The notes under the pieces are model-generated. The model saw only the letters and a program-made list of their open reading frames with translations. It was not told where the DNA came from and did not search any database. The translations under genes were made by a program, and so were the position numbers. A stretch of DNA of 64,000 bases from Muscardinus avellanarius (lineage: Eukaryota; Chordata; Mammalia; Rodentia; Gliridae): positions 17,014,158 to 17,078,157 of the forward strand of contig OY726573.1 of NCBI GenBank assembly GCA_963383645.1, written 5' to 3'. Positions 1-9,568 of this stretch are shown piece after piece (the stretch's first letter is position 1; each line of letters opens with the position of its first letter).

Positions 1-1910
1 GTATCGGAGCCTGCTGAGGTGTGAGGCTGGTGCCAGGGCCAGTGAGGCCAGGATCAGAGCCTGCCGTGAGACAAGGCCGGTGCTGGGGCCTCTGAGGCTG
101 GAATCAGAGCCTGCCGAGGGGTTCGGCTAGAGCCAGAACCAGCGAGGCTGGGATCGGAGCCTGCCATGAGGCAAGGCTGGTGCTGGGGCTTCAGAGGCCG
201 GGATTGAAGCCTGCCAAGGGGTTAGGCTGGTGCCAGGGCCAGCAAGGCCAGGATCGGAGCCTGCCGTAAGGCAAGGCCGGTGCTGGGGCCTCCAAGGCAA
301 GGATCGGAGCCTGCCAAGGGTTTTGGCAGGTGCCGGGGGCCAGCAAGGATGGGATCAGAGCCTGCCGTGAGGCAAAGCCAGTGCTGGGGCCAGTGAGGCT
401 GGGATCAGAGCCTGCCAAGGGGTTCGGCTGGAGCTGGAATCAGCGAGGCTGGGATCAGAGCCTGCCATGAGGCAAGGCCAGTGCTGGCTCCTCCAAGGCC
501 GGGATCGGAGCCTGCTAAGGGGTGAGGCTGGTGCCGGGGCCAGTGAGGCCAGGATTGGAGCCTGCAGTGAAGCAAGGCCAGTGCTGGGGTATCTGAGGCC
601 AGGATCAGAGAAAACAGAGGGGTTAGACCTGTGCCAGGACCAATGATGTAGAGATTGTAGCCTGTCACGAGGCTAGGCCAGTGCTGGGGTCTCAGAGGCC
701 AGGATCGGAGCCTGCCAAGGGGTTAGGCTGGTGCTGGAACCAGGAAGGCCAGGATTGCAGCCTGCCATGAGGCAAGGCTGGTGCTGGGACCTCTGAGGCC
801 AGGATCAGAACATACAGAGGGGTTAGGCTGGTGCCGGGGCCAGAGAGGCTGAGATGGGAGCCTACCAAGGGGTTAGGCCGGTGCAGGGGCCAGCAAGGCT
901 GAGATCAGAGCCTGACATGAGGCAAGGCTGGGGCTGGGGTCTCTGAGGCTGGAATCAGAGCCTGCTGAGGGTTTAGGCCTGTGCCATGACCAGCAAGGCC
1001 AAGACCGGAGCCTACCATGAGGCTAGGTCGGTGCTGGGGCCTCTGAGGTCAGAATAGGAGCCTGCCGAGGGGTTAGGCTCGTGCCAGGGCCAGTGAGGTC
1101 AAGATCAGAGCCTGCCAAGGGATTAGGCTGGTGCCGGGGCCAGTGAGGCCAGGATTGGAGCCTGCCATGAGGCCAGGCTGGAGCTGAGGCCTCTGAGGCT
1201 GAGATCAGAGCCTGCCAAGGGTTTAGGCCTATGCTTGACCAGTGATGCTGGGATTGGAGCCTGCTGTGAGGCTAGGCAGGTGCTGAAGCCTCCGAGGCCA
1301 GGATCAGAGCCTGCCGAGGGATTAGGCCAGAGCCAGAACCAGCGAGGCTGGGATCGGAGCCTGCTGTGAGGCAAGGCCGGTGCTGGGACCTCTGAGGTTG
1401 GGATCAGAGCCTGCCAAGGGGTGAGGCCGGTACCGGGGCCAGTGAGGCCGGGATCAGAGCCTCCTGTGAGGCAAGGCCAGCGTGGGGGCCTCCGAGGCCG
1501 GGATTGGAGCCTGCCAAGGGGTTAGGCAGGTGCCGGTGCCAGCGAGGCTGGGATCGGAGCCTGCTGTGAAGCAAGGCCGGTGCTGAGGCCTCCGAAGCCA
1601 GGATCGGAGGCTGCCGAGGGTTTAGGCTGGTGCTGGAACCAGTGAGGCTGGGATTGAAGCCTGCTGTGAGGCTAGGCTGGTGCTGGGGCCTCCAAGGCCA
1701 GGATCAGAGCCTGCCGAGGAGTTAGGCCAGTGCTGGGGCCAGCGAGGCCGGGATTGGAGCCTGCCAAGGGGTGAGGCTGGCACTGGATCCAGCGAGGCCA
1801 GGATCATGGCCTGCCATGAGGCAAGGCCGGTGCAAGAGCCAGCGAGGCTGGGATCAGAGTCTGCCGGGTGGCCAGGCCAGTGCCGGGACCATCAAGAGTG
1901 GGATCAGAAC
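1..1910 (+). repeat. GC-rich 50/100-bp VNTR array (composite element copy 1)
   Basis: About 19 copies of a ~100-bp higher-order unit made of two alternating ~50-bp half units. One half carries GATCGGAGCCTGCCATGAGG followed by CAAGGCCGGTGCTGGGGCC. The other carries GAGCCTGCCGAGGGGTTAGG followed by CTGGTGCCGGGGCCAG. Many CpG sites have decayed to TpG/CpA, as expected for a formerly methylated array. The array runs off the left edge, so its 5' end is unseen. All long ORFs here are by-products of the repeat period. It is joined directly to an L1 3' end and is read in the same orientation as that tail. Confidence 0.93.
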
Positions 1911-2290
1911 TTGCAATGCAGCATACACAGAGAAATATCACAGAAAATAAAAAACCAGATGCTTTCCCTAATATGTAGAAACTAGAAAGAAATAGGTAAT
2001 AGGAAGAGACCTAGTTGAGGAAGGGGCCCTATAGAGCAGCAATTAAGATAACCAATCAGAGGGGATGGGATGGGGGAAGATGGAATCTCTTTAAAACTCA
2101 TGATGTACGTAAACAAATGTATCAAAGTTAATCACCAATCAAGCATGGGATAGAGGGAAGGGAAGGGGATTGGATGGGGATTGGATAAAGGCTAATTGGA
2201 TGATGTGTGCTTGCATATCTTCACAGTTCTTGTATTCCATTGTGATGTATGACTACAATGCACCCATATATATATTTTTAAAAAGTTTGG
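1911..2290 (+). mobile_element. L1 3' end fused to VNTR (composite element copy 1 tail)
   Basis: Immediately after the last VNTR unit the sequence encodes EISQKIKNQMLSLIC and stops, matching the C-terminal end of L1 ORF2 as seen in the local L1 near 8.75 kb. It continues as an L1 3' UTR with a G-rich polypurine stretch (2150-2200) and ends in GATGTATGACTACAATGCAC followed by an AT-rich tail. This segment supplies the presumed L1 reverse-transcriptase recognition end for an otherwise non-coding element. Confidence 0.85.
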
Positions 2291-2491
2291 TGAAAATGGT
2301 AAAGACCTAGACAGATGCTGCATTTAGTTCCCTGCCCCCTCCCCTGAATCTTTAGGTTCTAGCTTCATTCTAAATGTCAGCTCACCAGGGAGTGGTTTAT
2401 GCAAGGAGTGGTTTAGAGCAAGGGAGCTCAGAGGAGCTCTTACTATGGAGCCACACTCAAAGCAAACGCTGTGGCATTTTATAGAGATATC

Positions 2492-2690
2492 TGTGAGCCA
2501 GCAATGGTGGCATATGCCTGTAGTCCCAGAACTTAGAAGGCCGAGGCCAGCATCAGCAAGTTTGTGAAACCCTGTTTCAAAATAGAAAATAAAAGGGCTG
2601 GTGTAGCTTGGAGGTGGAATACACCTGCATTCAATCTCCAGTACAAAAACAAAAAATAAAACAAACAAAAATACTCAAAATAAAACACAC
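2492..2690 (+). mobile_element. B1-dID dimeric SINE
   Basis: The left half has the 7SL-type run GGTGGCATATGCCTGTAGTC. The right half has GTAGCTTGGAGGTGGAATAC and a tRNA-like B box (TTCAATCTCC), followed by an A/CA-rich tail. It is an old, diverged copy. Confidence 0.8.
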
Positions 2691-3530
2691 ACACAAAAAT
2701 TCAAGAATGACTACATTCCTGATATGGAGTTTAAGACAAATATTTAAGGTTAATATGAATACTTCAAGATGCTCACTTTAGCCAACTATGTTGATTATTT
2801 TGACATGAGATACAAGGAGTGTTTACGCATAGAGCTTTGAGGATTTTTGCTTATAATGGAGGCCCAGGAAAGAGGTTAGGCCAGGGTGAGCAGGAGGCTG
2901 AGGGAGGGAGGATGGGCATCCAAAGACTAATGGGGAGAGAAGTGTATATGGAGCTGTGAGGGCGGGAAGCTTTAATCCTGCGAGGGCATGAGCCCTGGCA
3001 CAGCTGGGTGCTAGATACGAGGTGCTGGCAAAGTAGAAACTTCATGACACAGCCTGAAGGGAAATTCCAGACTTGGCTCCTGATTTCTGACCACAAACAC
3101 ACCTACTTTTCCCATCCAGTGACAAAACCCAAGAGTCAAGTCCCTGCCAACCTCATGCCCTCACTTTCTACTGAAAAACACGCCTGCACTTCAAATCATT
3201 CAGTCCCTTGTTCTACTGTTAGTTTTTCACCAGAATTGGGTGGAGTGAGGCTGGTGTTAAGTTGCTGCAGGCCTGCCCAGACTGCACTGAGGATGCTGCC
3301 AAGCAGATGAAGGCGGGGTGGCCACACTTGCACTTTTTGGGTTGTTGGAAGAAAGTGACAAAGTGAGCCAGACACCTGATGGATGGAGGAGGAACCTGTG
3401 GGTGAGAAGTGGGGACCAGGGGACCCAAGACCACAGGGACTTGGGTCTGGGCGTGGCCTCTTGGGGGCTGGGCCGCAGGTCCTCCTAACTACAGGTTTTC
3501 TCCACCTCTGAGATGCACTGTGTCCCACAG
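2691..3530. other. Lipoxygenase 5' flank / first intron region, no gene seen
   Basis: Unique-looking, moderately GC-rich sequence upstream of the first recognisable lipoxygenase exon. No exon 1 (PLAT-domain start) could be recognised. ORFs on both strands lack family resemblance. Confidence 0.4.
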
Positions 3531-3728
3531 GAGAAGGACATACAAGATCAACTTCCCGGTGCATCTAGGGCGCCTCCTGCTCGTGAAGCTGCGCAAGCAC
3601 AGAAGCCTGCTGAACTTTGGTTTTGTAAATGGTTCCAGGTGGAGGGCCCCAGAACCCAAGGGAGGCCTTTTCTCCTTGCTACTGCTGGGTGCAGGATGAC
3701 CAGATTTTCTGTCTGCCTGAGGGCGATG
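3531..3728 (+). pseudogene. lipoxygenase exon 2 remnant
   Basis: Bounded by a good acceptor (TGTGTCCCACAG) and a GT donor (GATG/gtaggg). At 198 nt it is near the ~200 nt usual for this exon. It encodes part of the PLAT/C2-like N-terminal domain. Reading the family sequence requires switching frame at about 3565, 3610 and 3660, so this exon is already dead. Confidence 0.88.
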
Positions 3729-3887
3729 GTAGGGAAACAGTCTACAGCTGGAGAAGCAGAGGCCTGGGTGTGGGTGCTATGATAGAAAAGGGAGAGATGG
3801 GGGAGAGAAGGGAGAGGGAAGAGGAAAAGGCTGGTACCTGCCTGGAGGGGTGTTCACATACCGAGTGCCTTGTGTCCCCTCGCCCAG

Positions 3888-3965
3888 CTCACATCATGAG
3901 TGATGACTCCCAGGACCTGTTCAAGAAACATCGGGAGCAGGAGCTGGAGGACCGAAGGTGTACCG
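3888..3965 (+). pseudogene. lipoxygenase exon 3 remnant
   Basis: Acceptor CCTCGCCCAG and donor CG/gtgagt are intact. The translation DDSQDLFKKHREQELEDRR is unmistakable for this family. The exon is 78 nt where about 82 is usual, consistent with a 4-nt loss just before the conserved YR codons at its end. Confidence 0.88.
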
Positions 3966-4042
3966 GTGAGTCTCGCAGATAGCCTCCATTGCCTGCAAAA
4001 TCCACAAAACTCCTGCCTCGCTGACCACCAACACTTCTCCAG

Positions 4043-4133
4043 GTGGAGCTCATGGAAGGAAGGGTTAATGCTGTCGGTAGCTGGGAAGACCCAGTGGGAC
4101 TTTCCCAGGGACAAACAATTTTCAGAGGATAAG
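4043..4133 (+). pseudogene. lipoxygenase exon 4, interrupted
   Basis: Follows acceptor CTTCTCCAG and reads WSSWKEGLMLSVAG ... WDFPRDKQFSEDK in one frame, matching the start of the catalytic-domain region. Reading stops at the insertion point of composite retroelement copy 2, at the codons for EDK. Confidence 0.88.
4121..4133. repeat. left target-site duplication of composite element copy 2
   Basis: TTCAGAGGATAAG here and TTCAGTTGGATAAG at 5909-5922 agree except for one base and one indel. They flank the A-rich tail on one side and the 5' monomers on the other. Confidence 0.7.
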
Positions 4134-4194
4134 GATTTATTTATTTATTTACTTTTATTTTATCATCTTTTTTAACTTTTTTCTTTAATTTTTA

Positions 4195-4540
4195 TTTGTG
4201 CATTGTAATAATACATCACTTTGGAATACAAGACTTGAGAGGATATACAAGCACACATCATCCAATTAGCCATCATCCAATCCCCATCCCATTCCGTCCC
4301 CCTCCCTCCATCCCATACTTGATTGGTGATAATCTTTGATACATTTGTTTATGTACCTCCTGAGTTTTACAGAGGTTCCATCCTTCCCATCCCATCCCCT
4401 CTGATTAGTTACCTTAATTGCTTCACTATAGGGCCCTTTCTATAACTCGACCTCCTCCTGTTACCCCTTTCCTCCTAGTTTTTGCTTATTAGGGAAAGCA
4501 TATGGTTTTTATTTTCTGTGATATTTCTCTGTGCATGCCG
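4195..4540 (-). mobile_element. L1 3' UTR module of composite element copy 2
   Basis: The reverse complement carries the same tail as copies 1 and 3: ORF2 end, C/G-rich polypurine block (CCCATCCCATTCCGTCCCCC on the + strand), then GTGCATTGTAATAATACATC next to the A-tail. Confidence 0.85.
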
Positions 4541-5460
4541 CATTACAAGTTCTGATCCCAGTCTTGACCGCCCCAGTAGTGGCCTGGCCACCCGGATGAC
4601 TCTGATCCCAACCTCGTTGGCTCCAGCACTGGCCTTGCCTCATGGGAGGCCCTGATTCTGGCCTCGCTGACCCCTGCTCCGGCCTAACCCCTCGGCTGGC
4701 TCTGATTCCGGCCTCGGAGGCCCCAGCACCGGCCTTGCCTCAAGGCAGGCTCCGATCCCAGCCTTGCTGGCCCCAGCACCAGCCTAACCCCTTGGCAGGC
4801 TCTGATCCTGGCCTCGGAGGCCCCAGCAGTGGCCTTGCCTCACGGCACGCTCCAATCCCAGCCTTGCTGGCCCCAGCACTGGCCTAACCCCTCGGCAGGC
4901 TCCAATCAAGGCCTCAGAGTCCCCAGCACCGGCCTTGCCTCATGGGAGGCTCTTATCCTGGCTTTGCTGTCCCCGGTACTGGCCTAACTCCTCGGCAGGC
5001 TCCAATCCCAGCCTCGGAGGCCTCAGTAGTGGCCTTGCAACAAGGCAGGCTCCGATCCCAGCCTCGCTGGCCCCGGCACCGGCCTTACCCTTCGGCAGGC
5101 TCCAATCCAGGCCTTGGAGGCCCCAACACCAGCCCTGCCTCACAGCAGACTCCAATCCCAGCCTCACTGGCCCCGGAACCAGCCTAACCTCTTGGCAGGC
5201 TCCAATCTTGGCCTCGGAGGTCCCAGCACTGGTCTTGCCTCATGGCAGGCTCTGATCCCGGCCTCGCTGGCCCCGGCACCAGCCTAACCCCTTGGCAGGC
5301 TCCGATCCTGGCCTCAGAGGACCCAGCTCTGGCCTTGCCTCACAGCAGGCTCCGATCCTGGCCTTGTTGGCCCCGGCACTGGCCTAAGCCCTTGGCAGGC
5401 TCCAAACCCAGCCTCGCTGACCCTGTCACGGCCTCACCCCTCAGCAGGCTCCAAGCCGAG
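4541..5460 (-). repeat. 50/100-bp VNTR of composite element copy 2
   Basis: About nine 100-bp units. For example, GCCTCGCTGG at 5261 recurs as GCCTTGTTGG at 5361, with the alternate half unit GCCTCAGAGG at 5311. Same two half-unit types as copies 1 and 3. Confidence 0.92.
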
Positions 5461-5908
5461 CACCCTCTTCACCCAACAGGTTGTCCCACGTTCCTGAGGG
5501 TGCGTGGTGGTAGCATTCTGTTTCTGGGATTATTTCTTCAAAAGTTCCAGGTGTAATGCATCAGATCTCTGACTCCCCTCAGTGCTGTATGCTGCCATTG
5601 CCACTGCCTCCACCATTTCAAATCTTTCCCAAGCTCTTTTTCCACTCTGCATGTTGTCCAGTGTTCCTAATCATGCATGAAGATAGCATTCGACATTTGG
5701 GGTAATTTCTCCAGAAGATAAGGTTGGTAAGATCAGATTTCTGCCTCTCCAGAATACAAGTCTCCACCGCCATCGCAGTGACCACTTCCAACACCACCTT
5801 CCTCCTAGGTCTCCGCTAAACTCTCTCCTTACAGGTGATGTCCAGGATTCTTAAGGATGTAGAGAAGAAACAGTCCTCCTTCACGGGGAATTTTTCCAAA
5901 AGTTCCAG
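5461..5908 (-). repeat. ~178-bp degenerate monomers at the 5' end of composite element copy 2
   Basis: Two and a half diverged tandem units. Anchors TTGTCCCACGTTCCT (5481), TTGTCCAGTGTTCCT (5654) and GATGTCCAGGATTCT (5837) are 173 and 183 bp apart. Each is followed by related text around GGGATTATTTCTTCAAAAG, GGTAATTTCTCCAGAAG and GGAATTTTTCCAAAAG. They lie inside the TSDs, so they belong to the element. L1-type 5' UTR monomers with promoter function are one explanation. Confidence 0.78.
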
Positions 5909-5922
5909 TTCAGTTGGATAAG
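5909..5922. repeat. right target-site duplication of composite element copy 2
   Basis: TTCAGTTGGATAAG, partner of 4121-4133. Confidence 0.7.
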
Positions 5923-6140
5923 TTTTGTCTACTTTCAATCCCTAGTATAAATCATTAATAACAACAACAACCAAAACAAACAAGAAACCAAAAACACCAC
6001 CACCACTACCAAAAAAGAAAACTCAATATACAGATTTCCATCTGAGGAATCTGAAAAAAGAGGGAAAATGGGAAGGAGGCTGAACTGTCATTGAGATGAG
6101 ACTTCAGAGACCACAGTGTGCCCCCAACTGATGTCTGCAG
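5923..6140 (+). other. lipoxygenase intron remnant with A-rich SINE-like tail
   Basis: Begins with a possible decayed continuation of exon 4 (GTCTACTTTCAA), then TTCAATCCCTAGTATAAA and an A/C-rich run resembling a SINE tail. No exon recognised. Confidence 0.4.
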
Positions 6141-6331
6141 TGTGGGTCTGTGATTCTGAGATGGATGACACTCTCTTTGGGTACCAGATCCTCAATGGTG
6201 CAACCCCATGCTCCTGATACATTCTAAGAGCATCCCAGCCTGGTTGGTGCTTCCTCCAGGGATGGAAGACCTGCAGAGCCAGCTGGAGAAAGATCTTTAT
6301 TAGTCAGCATGCTTCTGCCCACCTGGGTCAG
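6141..6331 (+). pseudogene. fused lipoxygenase exon-6 / exon-12 remnant
   Basis: Starts after GATGTCTGCAG and reads VCDSEMDDTLFGYQILNGA, then (after a 1-bp loss in the NGANP codons) PMLLIHSKSIPAWLVLPPG and MEDLQSQLEKDLY, then a stop. Immediately after the stop, at 6305-6331, it reads QHASAHLGQ, the end of exon 12, followed by donor gtacaa. Coding sequence for exons 7-11 and most of 12 is absent. The join is coding to coding, so it reflects a genomic deletion and not splicing. Confidence 0.88.
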
Positions 6332-6414
6332 GTACAAGGCGACATCCCTGGGGCCCCTGGGGTGTAGGATGTGGGTTCCCATGCCTGGACTTCTGAGCAC
6401 CTTTCCTACTGCAG

Positions 6415-6582
6415 CTGGACTGGTACTCCTGGGTCCCCAATGGCCCATGCACCATGCGGAAGCCCCCACCCGTCTCCAAGGACGTGACGGAGAAGGACGT
6501 AGTGGAGTCCCTGCCTGACCTCCAGCAGGCCCGGATACAAAAGACTGTCACCAAGTTCCTTGGCAGACGCCAGCCCGTCATG
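6415..6582 (+). pseudogene. lipoxygenase exon 13 (intact)
   Basis: Acceptor CTACTGCAG, in-frame [19 protein letters not shown] through FLGRRQPVM, donor ATG/gtgaga; 168 nt. No stop or frameshift. WYSWVPN and PCTMR are conserved family blocks of the C-terminal catalytic domain. Confidence 0.9.
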
Positions 6583-6681
6583 GTGAGAGCGACGTGGGGA
6601 TCCTGGGGAGGCGGCAGCCTAAGGAGGGGGGCAGCTCAGATGAGAGGCTCATGAGCTGAGCCCCTTTGTCCTGCCCCTCAG

Positions 6682-6861
6682 GTGGTCTTGGGGCAGCATA
6701 AGGAGAAATACTTCTCAGGTGATGAACCCCAGATGGTGCTGGAGCGATTCCAGGAGGAGCTGGCTGCCATGGACCAGGAGATTGAGGTGCAAAATTCAGG
6801 CCTGGACCTGCCCTATGAGTATCTGAGGCCCAGCGTGGTAGAAAACAGTGTGACCATCTGA
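6682..6861 (+). pseudogene. lipoxygenase exon 14 (intact terminal exon)
   Basis: Acceptor TGCCCCTCAG, then VVLGQHKEKYFSG, ERFQEELAAMDQEIEVQNSG, LDLPYEYLRPSVVENSVTI and TGA. The terminal isoleucine, an iron ligand in active lipoxygenases, is kept. Intactness of the last two exons against a broken 5' half may be chance, because the locus lacks the histidine ligands. Confidence 0.9.
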
Positions 6862-7214
6862 AAGGGCTTTCCCACCTGCGCCCAAGCTCACTGTGCTCAC
6901 AGCCCTGAGTCCTCCTGTCCTCTATGTGCACACCTCTCCTGGACAGATGCCCAAGCTGTACAGCGGTGTGCTCAGAGCTGCCCACCAACAGCTCTGGGAC
7001 ACACGCAGCACTCCCCATGCAGGACGGACCCCAGAACCTTCCACGCTGCCATCCTTCAATGCCATCCAGGCCTGCACTGCCTCAGCCTCCCATCCCTCTC
7101 TGCTTCTCTTCCCTAAAGGATCCACTTTATGTACAAATGAGCAGATCTTGTTAAATGATAAAGGTATACATGTGGTAAGGGAAGTGTGAGAAGATACTTG
7201 ACTTGTTTCTCTTC
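6862..7214 (+). other. former lipoxygenase 3' flank, no gene
   Basis: Unique sequence after the lipoxygenase stop codon. No AATAAA polyadenylation signal was seen before the CCTT repeat. No other feature. Confidence 0.4.
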
Positions 7215-7274
7215 TTTTTCCTTCCTTCCTTCCTTCCTTCCTTCCTTCCTTCCTTCCTTTCTTCCTTCCTTCTT
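7215..7274. repeat. (CCTT)n microsatellite
   Basis: About 13 CCTT units abutting the tail side of a SINE. Confidence 0.95.
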
Positions 7275-7473
7275 GTGTGGTATTGGGAATTTAACTCAGA
7301 GTCATTATACCTCCAAGTTACACTCCAGTCCTATTTTTTATTCTTTATTTTGAAACAGGGTCTTCCTAAGTTGGGAAGTGCCTCACTAAGTAGCTGAAGC
7401 TGGCTGTCAACCGCCATCTTTCTGTCTCAGCCTGCCAAGTACTGGAATTACAAGACTGTGCTACCACACCCAG
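7275..7473 (-). mobile_element. B1-dID SINE
   Basis: Reverse-strand copy: dID half at 7280-7330, B1 half ending in CTACCACACCCAGC. The adjoining CCTT run sits at its A-tail side. Confidence 0.85.
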
Positions 7474-7571
7474 CTTCCTTCCTTTTCTATTTTCCTTCCT
7501 TCTTTCTTTTCTTCCTCCCTTCTGTCCTTCCTTCCTTCCTTCCTTCCTTCCTTCCTTCCTTCCTTCCTTGT
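7474..7571. repeat. (CCTT)n / pyrimidine-rich microsatellite
   Basis: Imperfect CCTT/CTTT tract between two reverse-strand SINEs. Confidence 0.9.
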
Positions 7572-7599
7572 TTTTCTTTCATTCTTCCCACTCTCCTAC

Positions 7600-7659
7600 C
7601 TCTTCCCTGTACTAGGAATTCAATCCAATGCATTCTACCTTCAAGTTACACCCCCAGCC

Positions 7660-7706
<47 letters not shown>

Positions 7707-7812
7707 AAACAGGATCTTGCTAGGTTGCTGAGAGTCTCATTAAGTTGCTGAAGCTGGTCTCAAACCTGCATTCCTCCTGTCTCAGTACAGGCATGCCCCA
7801 CCACGCCTGCCT
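7600..7812 (-). mobile_element. B1-dID SINE with (TG)n in its linker
   Basis: Typical reverse copy, but the A-rich linker between the halves is replaced by about 21 TG units at 7661-7703. Confidence 0.85.
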
Positions 7813-8145
7813 CCTTACTTGTTTCCTGGCCCCTCATTCAGATTCTAAGGGATAAAGGAATGATGTTTTCTCTCCCAGAAAATCTCTGTCAACACTTCCT
7901 TCCAGTTCCCTTAGCCTCTCTAGCTAAATGACAGAAGTTGTGGCTGACTGAGCCCAGTGGGGTTTGGGGACCTGGTTGTGAACAACGGCTTGAGCTTGAG
8001 GCTGCTCTGAATCCCCAGCCAATATGTCTTGGGCCAACTGCAAGAGCAGCCCTGTGGGACTCCTTGCCTGCCTCTCTGTGCCACCACCTCTCAGCAGCAT
8101 CTCACCCTTCCTCTTAGCCCTCTCCCAACAGTCTTTTTTTTATTT
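7813..8145. other. no recognisable feature
   Basis: Unique sequence without exon-like or repeat signals. Confidence 0.4.
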
Positions 8146-8336
8146 TTAAATGGGACTGGAACCTAGGAGCATTCTACCTCCAAGATATACCCATTGCCTG
8201 AGTTTTTATTTTTATTTTTGAAAGTTCTTGCTTTATTGTTGAGTCTCACTGCTTGTTGAGGTTGTCCTGGAATCTGGCATCCTGCTGCTCTACCTCCCAA
8301 GTGTTGGGATTACAGGCCTGTATCACCATGCTAGGC
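8146..8336 (-). mobile_element. B1-dID SINE
   Basis: TGGGACTGGAACCTAGGAGC at the dID side and ATCACCATGCTAGGC at the B1 side. Confidence 0.82.
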
Positions 8337-8440
8337 TGTGAGACTCTGTTTCAAAATAAAAAATAAATCTGGGCTAGGGGTTTAGTTCAGAGGTAGACCA
8401 CCTTTGTGTTCAATCCCTAGAATCACAAAAAATAAAGACC
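8337..8440 (+). mobile_element. partial B1-dID SINE (3' half)
   Basis: Starts at the GAGACTCTGTTTCAAAATAA linker and continues into a dID half with TTCAATCCCTAGAATCAC. It abuts the preceding inverted SINE. Confidence 0.75.
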
Positions 8441-8454
8441 AAAAAGAGCTACCT

Positions 8455-9090
8455 TGATGCCTTAACATCAGATGTATAACCTGGAATTAACCTATTTTAT
8501 GATCCAACAATACCACTTCTGTGTATCTACCCAAAAGAATGAAAATCAGACTACCAAACTAATGCATGTCTATCTATGCTCTTACCTACACAATTCACAA
8601 TTGCCAAACTATGAAACCAGGTTAGATGACTATCAACAGATGAATGGGTGTCAAAACTCTGGGATATTACACAATGGAATTTTACTCAGCCTTAAAGGAA
8701 AACAACATTATGTTATCTGCAGAGAAATTGCTGGAACTGGAAAACATTATGTTAAGTGAGATTAACAAGTCACAAAAAGTAAATCAGATACTTTCCCTAA
8801 TAGGCAGATGCTAGGGAGAAAAAAGATCATAGGAGGAACTCTAGACAAAGAAGGAAAAACCATAGAGGAGCAAATAGGCACCTAACTGAGGGAGATGGAT
8901 GGGGGGAAAAGAAAAATCCCCTGATGTACATGATGTACATTCACAAACAAGCCAAACATGAGAAGGAGAGAGATGGGGTGGGAATTGGTTAAGGGCTAAG
9001 TGAATGATGTGTGCATGTATGCCTCTACCATCTGTACCCCATTAAGATGTGTAACAACAATGCACCAGTAAAAATAAATAAAAAAGAAGT
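8455..9090 (+). mobile_element. L1 3' end (ORF2 C-terminus and 3' UTR)
   Basis: Contains classical ORF2 3' text (CACAATGGAATTTTACTCAG; ATGTTAAGTGAGATTAACAA), then a 3' UTR with a G-rich block and the terminus AACAATGCACCAGTAAAAAT. This 3' terminus closely resembles the tails of both the VNTR composite and the HAL1-like elements, so it is the local reference for the shared L1 3' module. Confidence 0.88.
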
Positions 9091-9404
9091 ATCACCTGAA
9101 TCCTTCCCCTTGACCAAGTATTAAACAACTGAAGTGCCCAAACTGTATGAATTCTGTTTATCAACCAGGTTAAAATGTAAAAAGTATTCAGCATAAAAAT
9201 AAGCACATGTCAAGATTCATGGCCTGAACAGTGGGACATGTGGTGCCTAATTAGGGAGTGGGGACAGACTTCACAACCTCTTTGCTGCTTAAACTGGGAG
9301 CTTGATATGGCATCTCTACTTCTGCCCCAAGGTACCCTGCCTCCAGAAAGAAGTCAAGAGCAAAACTGTGATGAGTGGTGGGAGGGGCGATTTTAGAAAT
9401 GAGC
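9091..9404. other. no recognisable feature
   Basis: Unique sequence with nothing gene-like. Confidence 0.4.
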
Positions 9405-9568
9405 CAAGGTAGCTGGGTGGCTGAGACAGGATTGTGGGTTTGAGGACGGCCTCAGCAATTGAGGGAAAGTTTCTGAAAGTTAGTAAGACCCTGTTTTAAA
9501 ATAAAAAATAAAATAGGGGTGAGGGTGCAGCTTACACTTAGAATGTCCCTGGGTTCAATACCCAGTGC
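9405..9568 (+). mobile_element. B1-dID SINE
   Basis: 5'-shortened B1 half (GGCTGAGACAGGATTGTGGG) and dID half ending CCTGGGTTCAATACCCAG. Its tail has become the pentanucleotide array that follows. Confidence 0.82.

Larger units (their letters stand above)
4134..5908 (-). mobile_element. VNTR-L1 composite retroelement copy 2 (full length, ~1.78 kb)
   Basis: Read on the - strand, 5' to 3', the parts are: ~178-bp degenerate monomers (5908-5461), a 50/100-bp VNTR (5460-4541), the last L1 ORF2 codons plus L1 3' UTR (4540-4195), and an A/T-rich tail (4194-4134). It is flanked by TSDs and inserted into lipoxygenase exon 4 of the pseudogene. It has no protein-coding capacity. The structure implies mobilisation in trans by L1, as for SVA elements, but none of the parts is SVA sequence. 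Confidence 0.85.
3531..6861 (+). pseudogene. ALOX15-like arachidonate lipoxygenase pseudogene
   Basis: Remnant of a lipoxygenase, a non-haem iron dioxygenase that oxygenates polyunsaturated fatty acids. Recognisable parts are exon 2 (VHLGRLLLVKLRKHRSLL, WFCKWFQVEGP, LPEGDG), exon 3 (DLFKKHREQELEDRR), exon 4 start (WSSWKEGLMLSVAG, FSEDK), an exon-6 piece (DTLFGYQILNGA, LVLPPGMEDLQSQLEKD), the end of exon 12 (QHASAHLGQ), and exons 13 and 14. Exon 2 has at least three small frameshifts, exon 3 is about 4 nt short, exon 4 is cut by a 1.8-kb retroelement, and exons 7-11 are missing. The C-terminal wording (LDLPYEYLRPSVVENSVTI) is closest, from memory, to ALOX15 rather than ALOX12. It cannot make a catalytic domain because the iron-binding histidine exons are gone. 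A rodent Alox12e origin is an alternative. Confidence 0.93.

Noticed and set aside
1..1910. Several 60-100 codon ORFs in the VNTR
   Set aside because: Their translations repeat with the 50/100-bp period and occur on both strands; they are by-products of stop-poor GC-rich repeats, not genes.
4541..5460. CRISPR-like array
   Set aside because: Units are contiguous without unique spacers, and all other content is mammalian.
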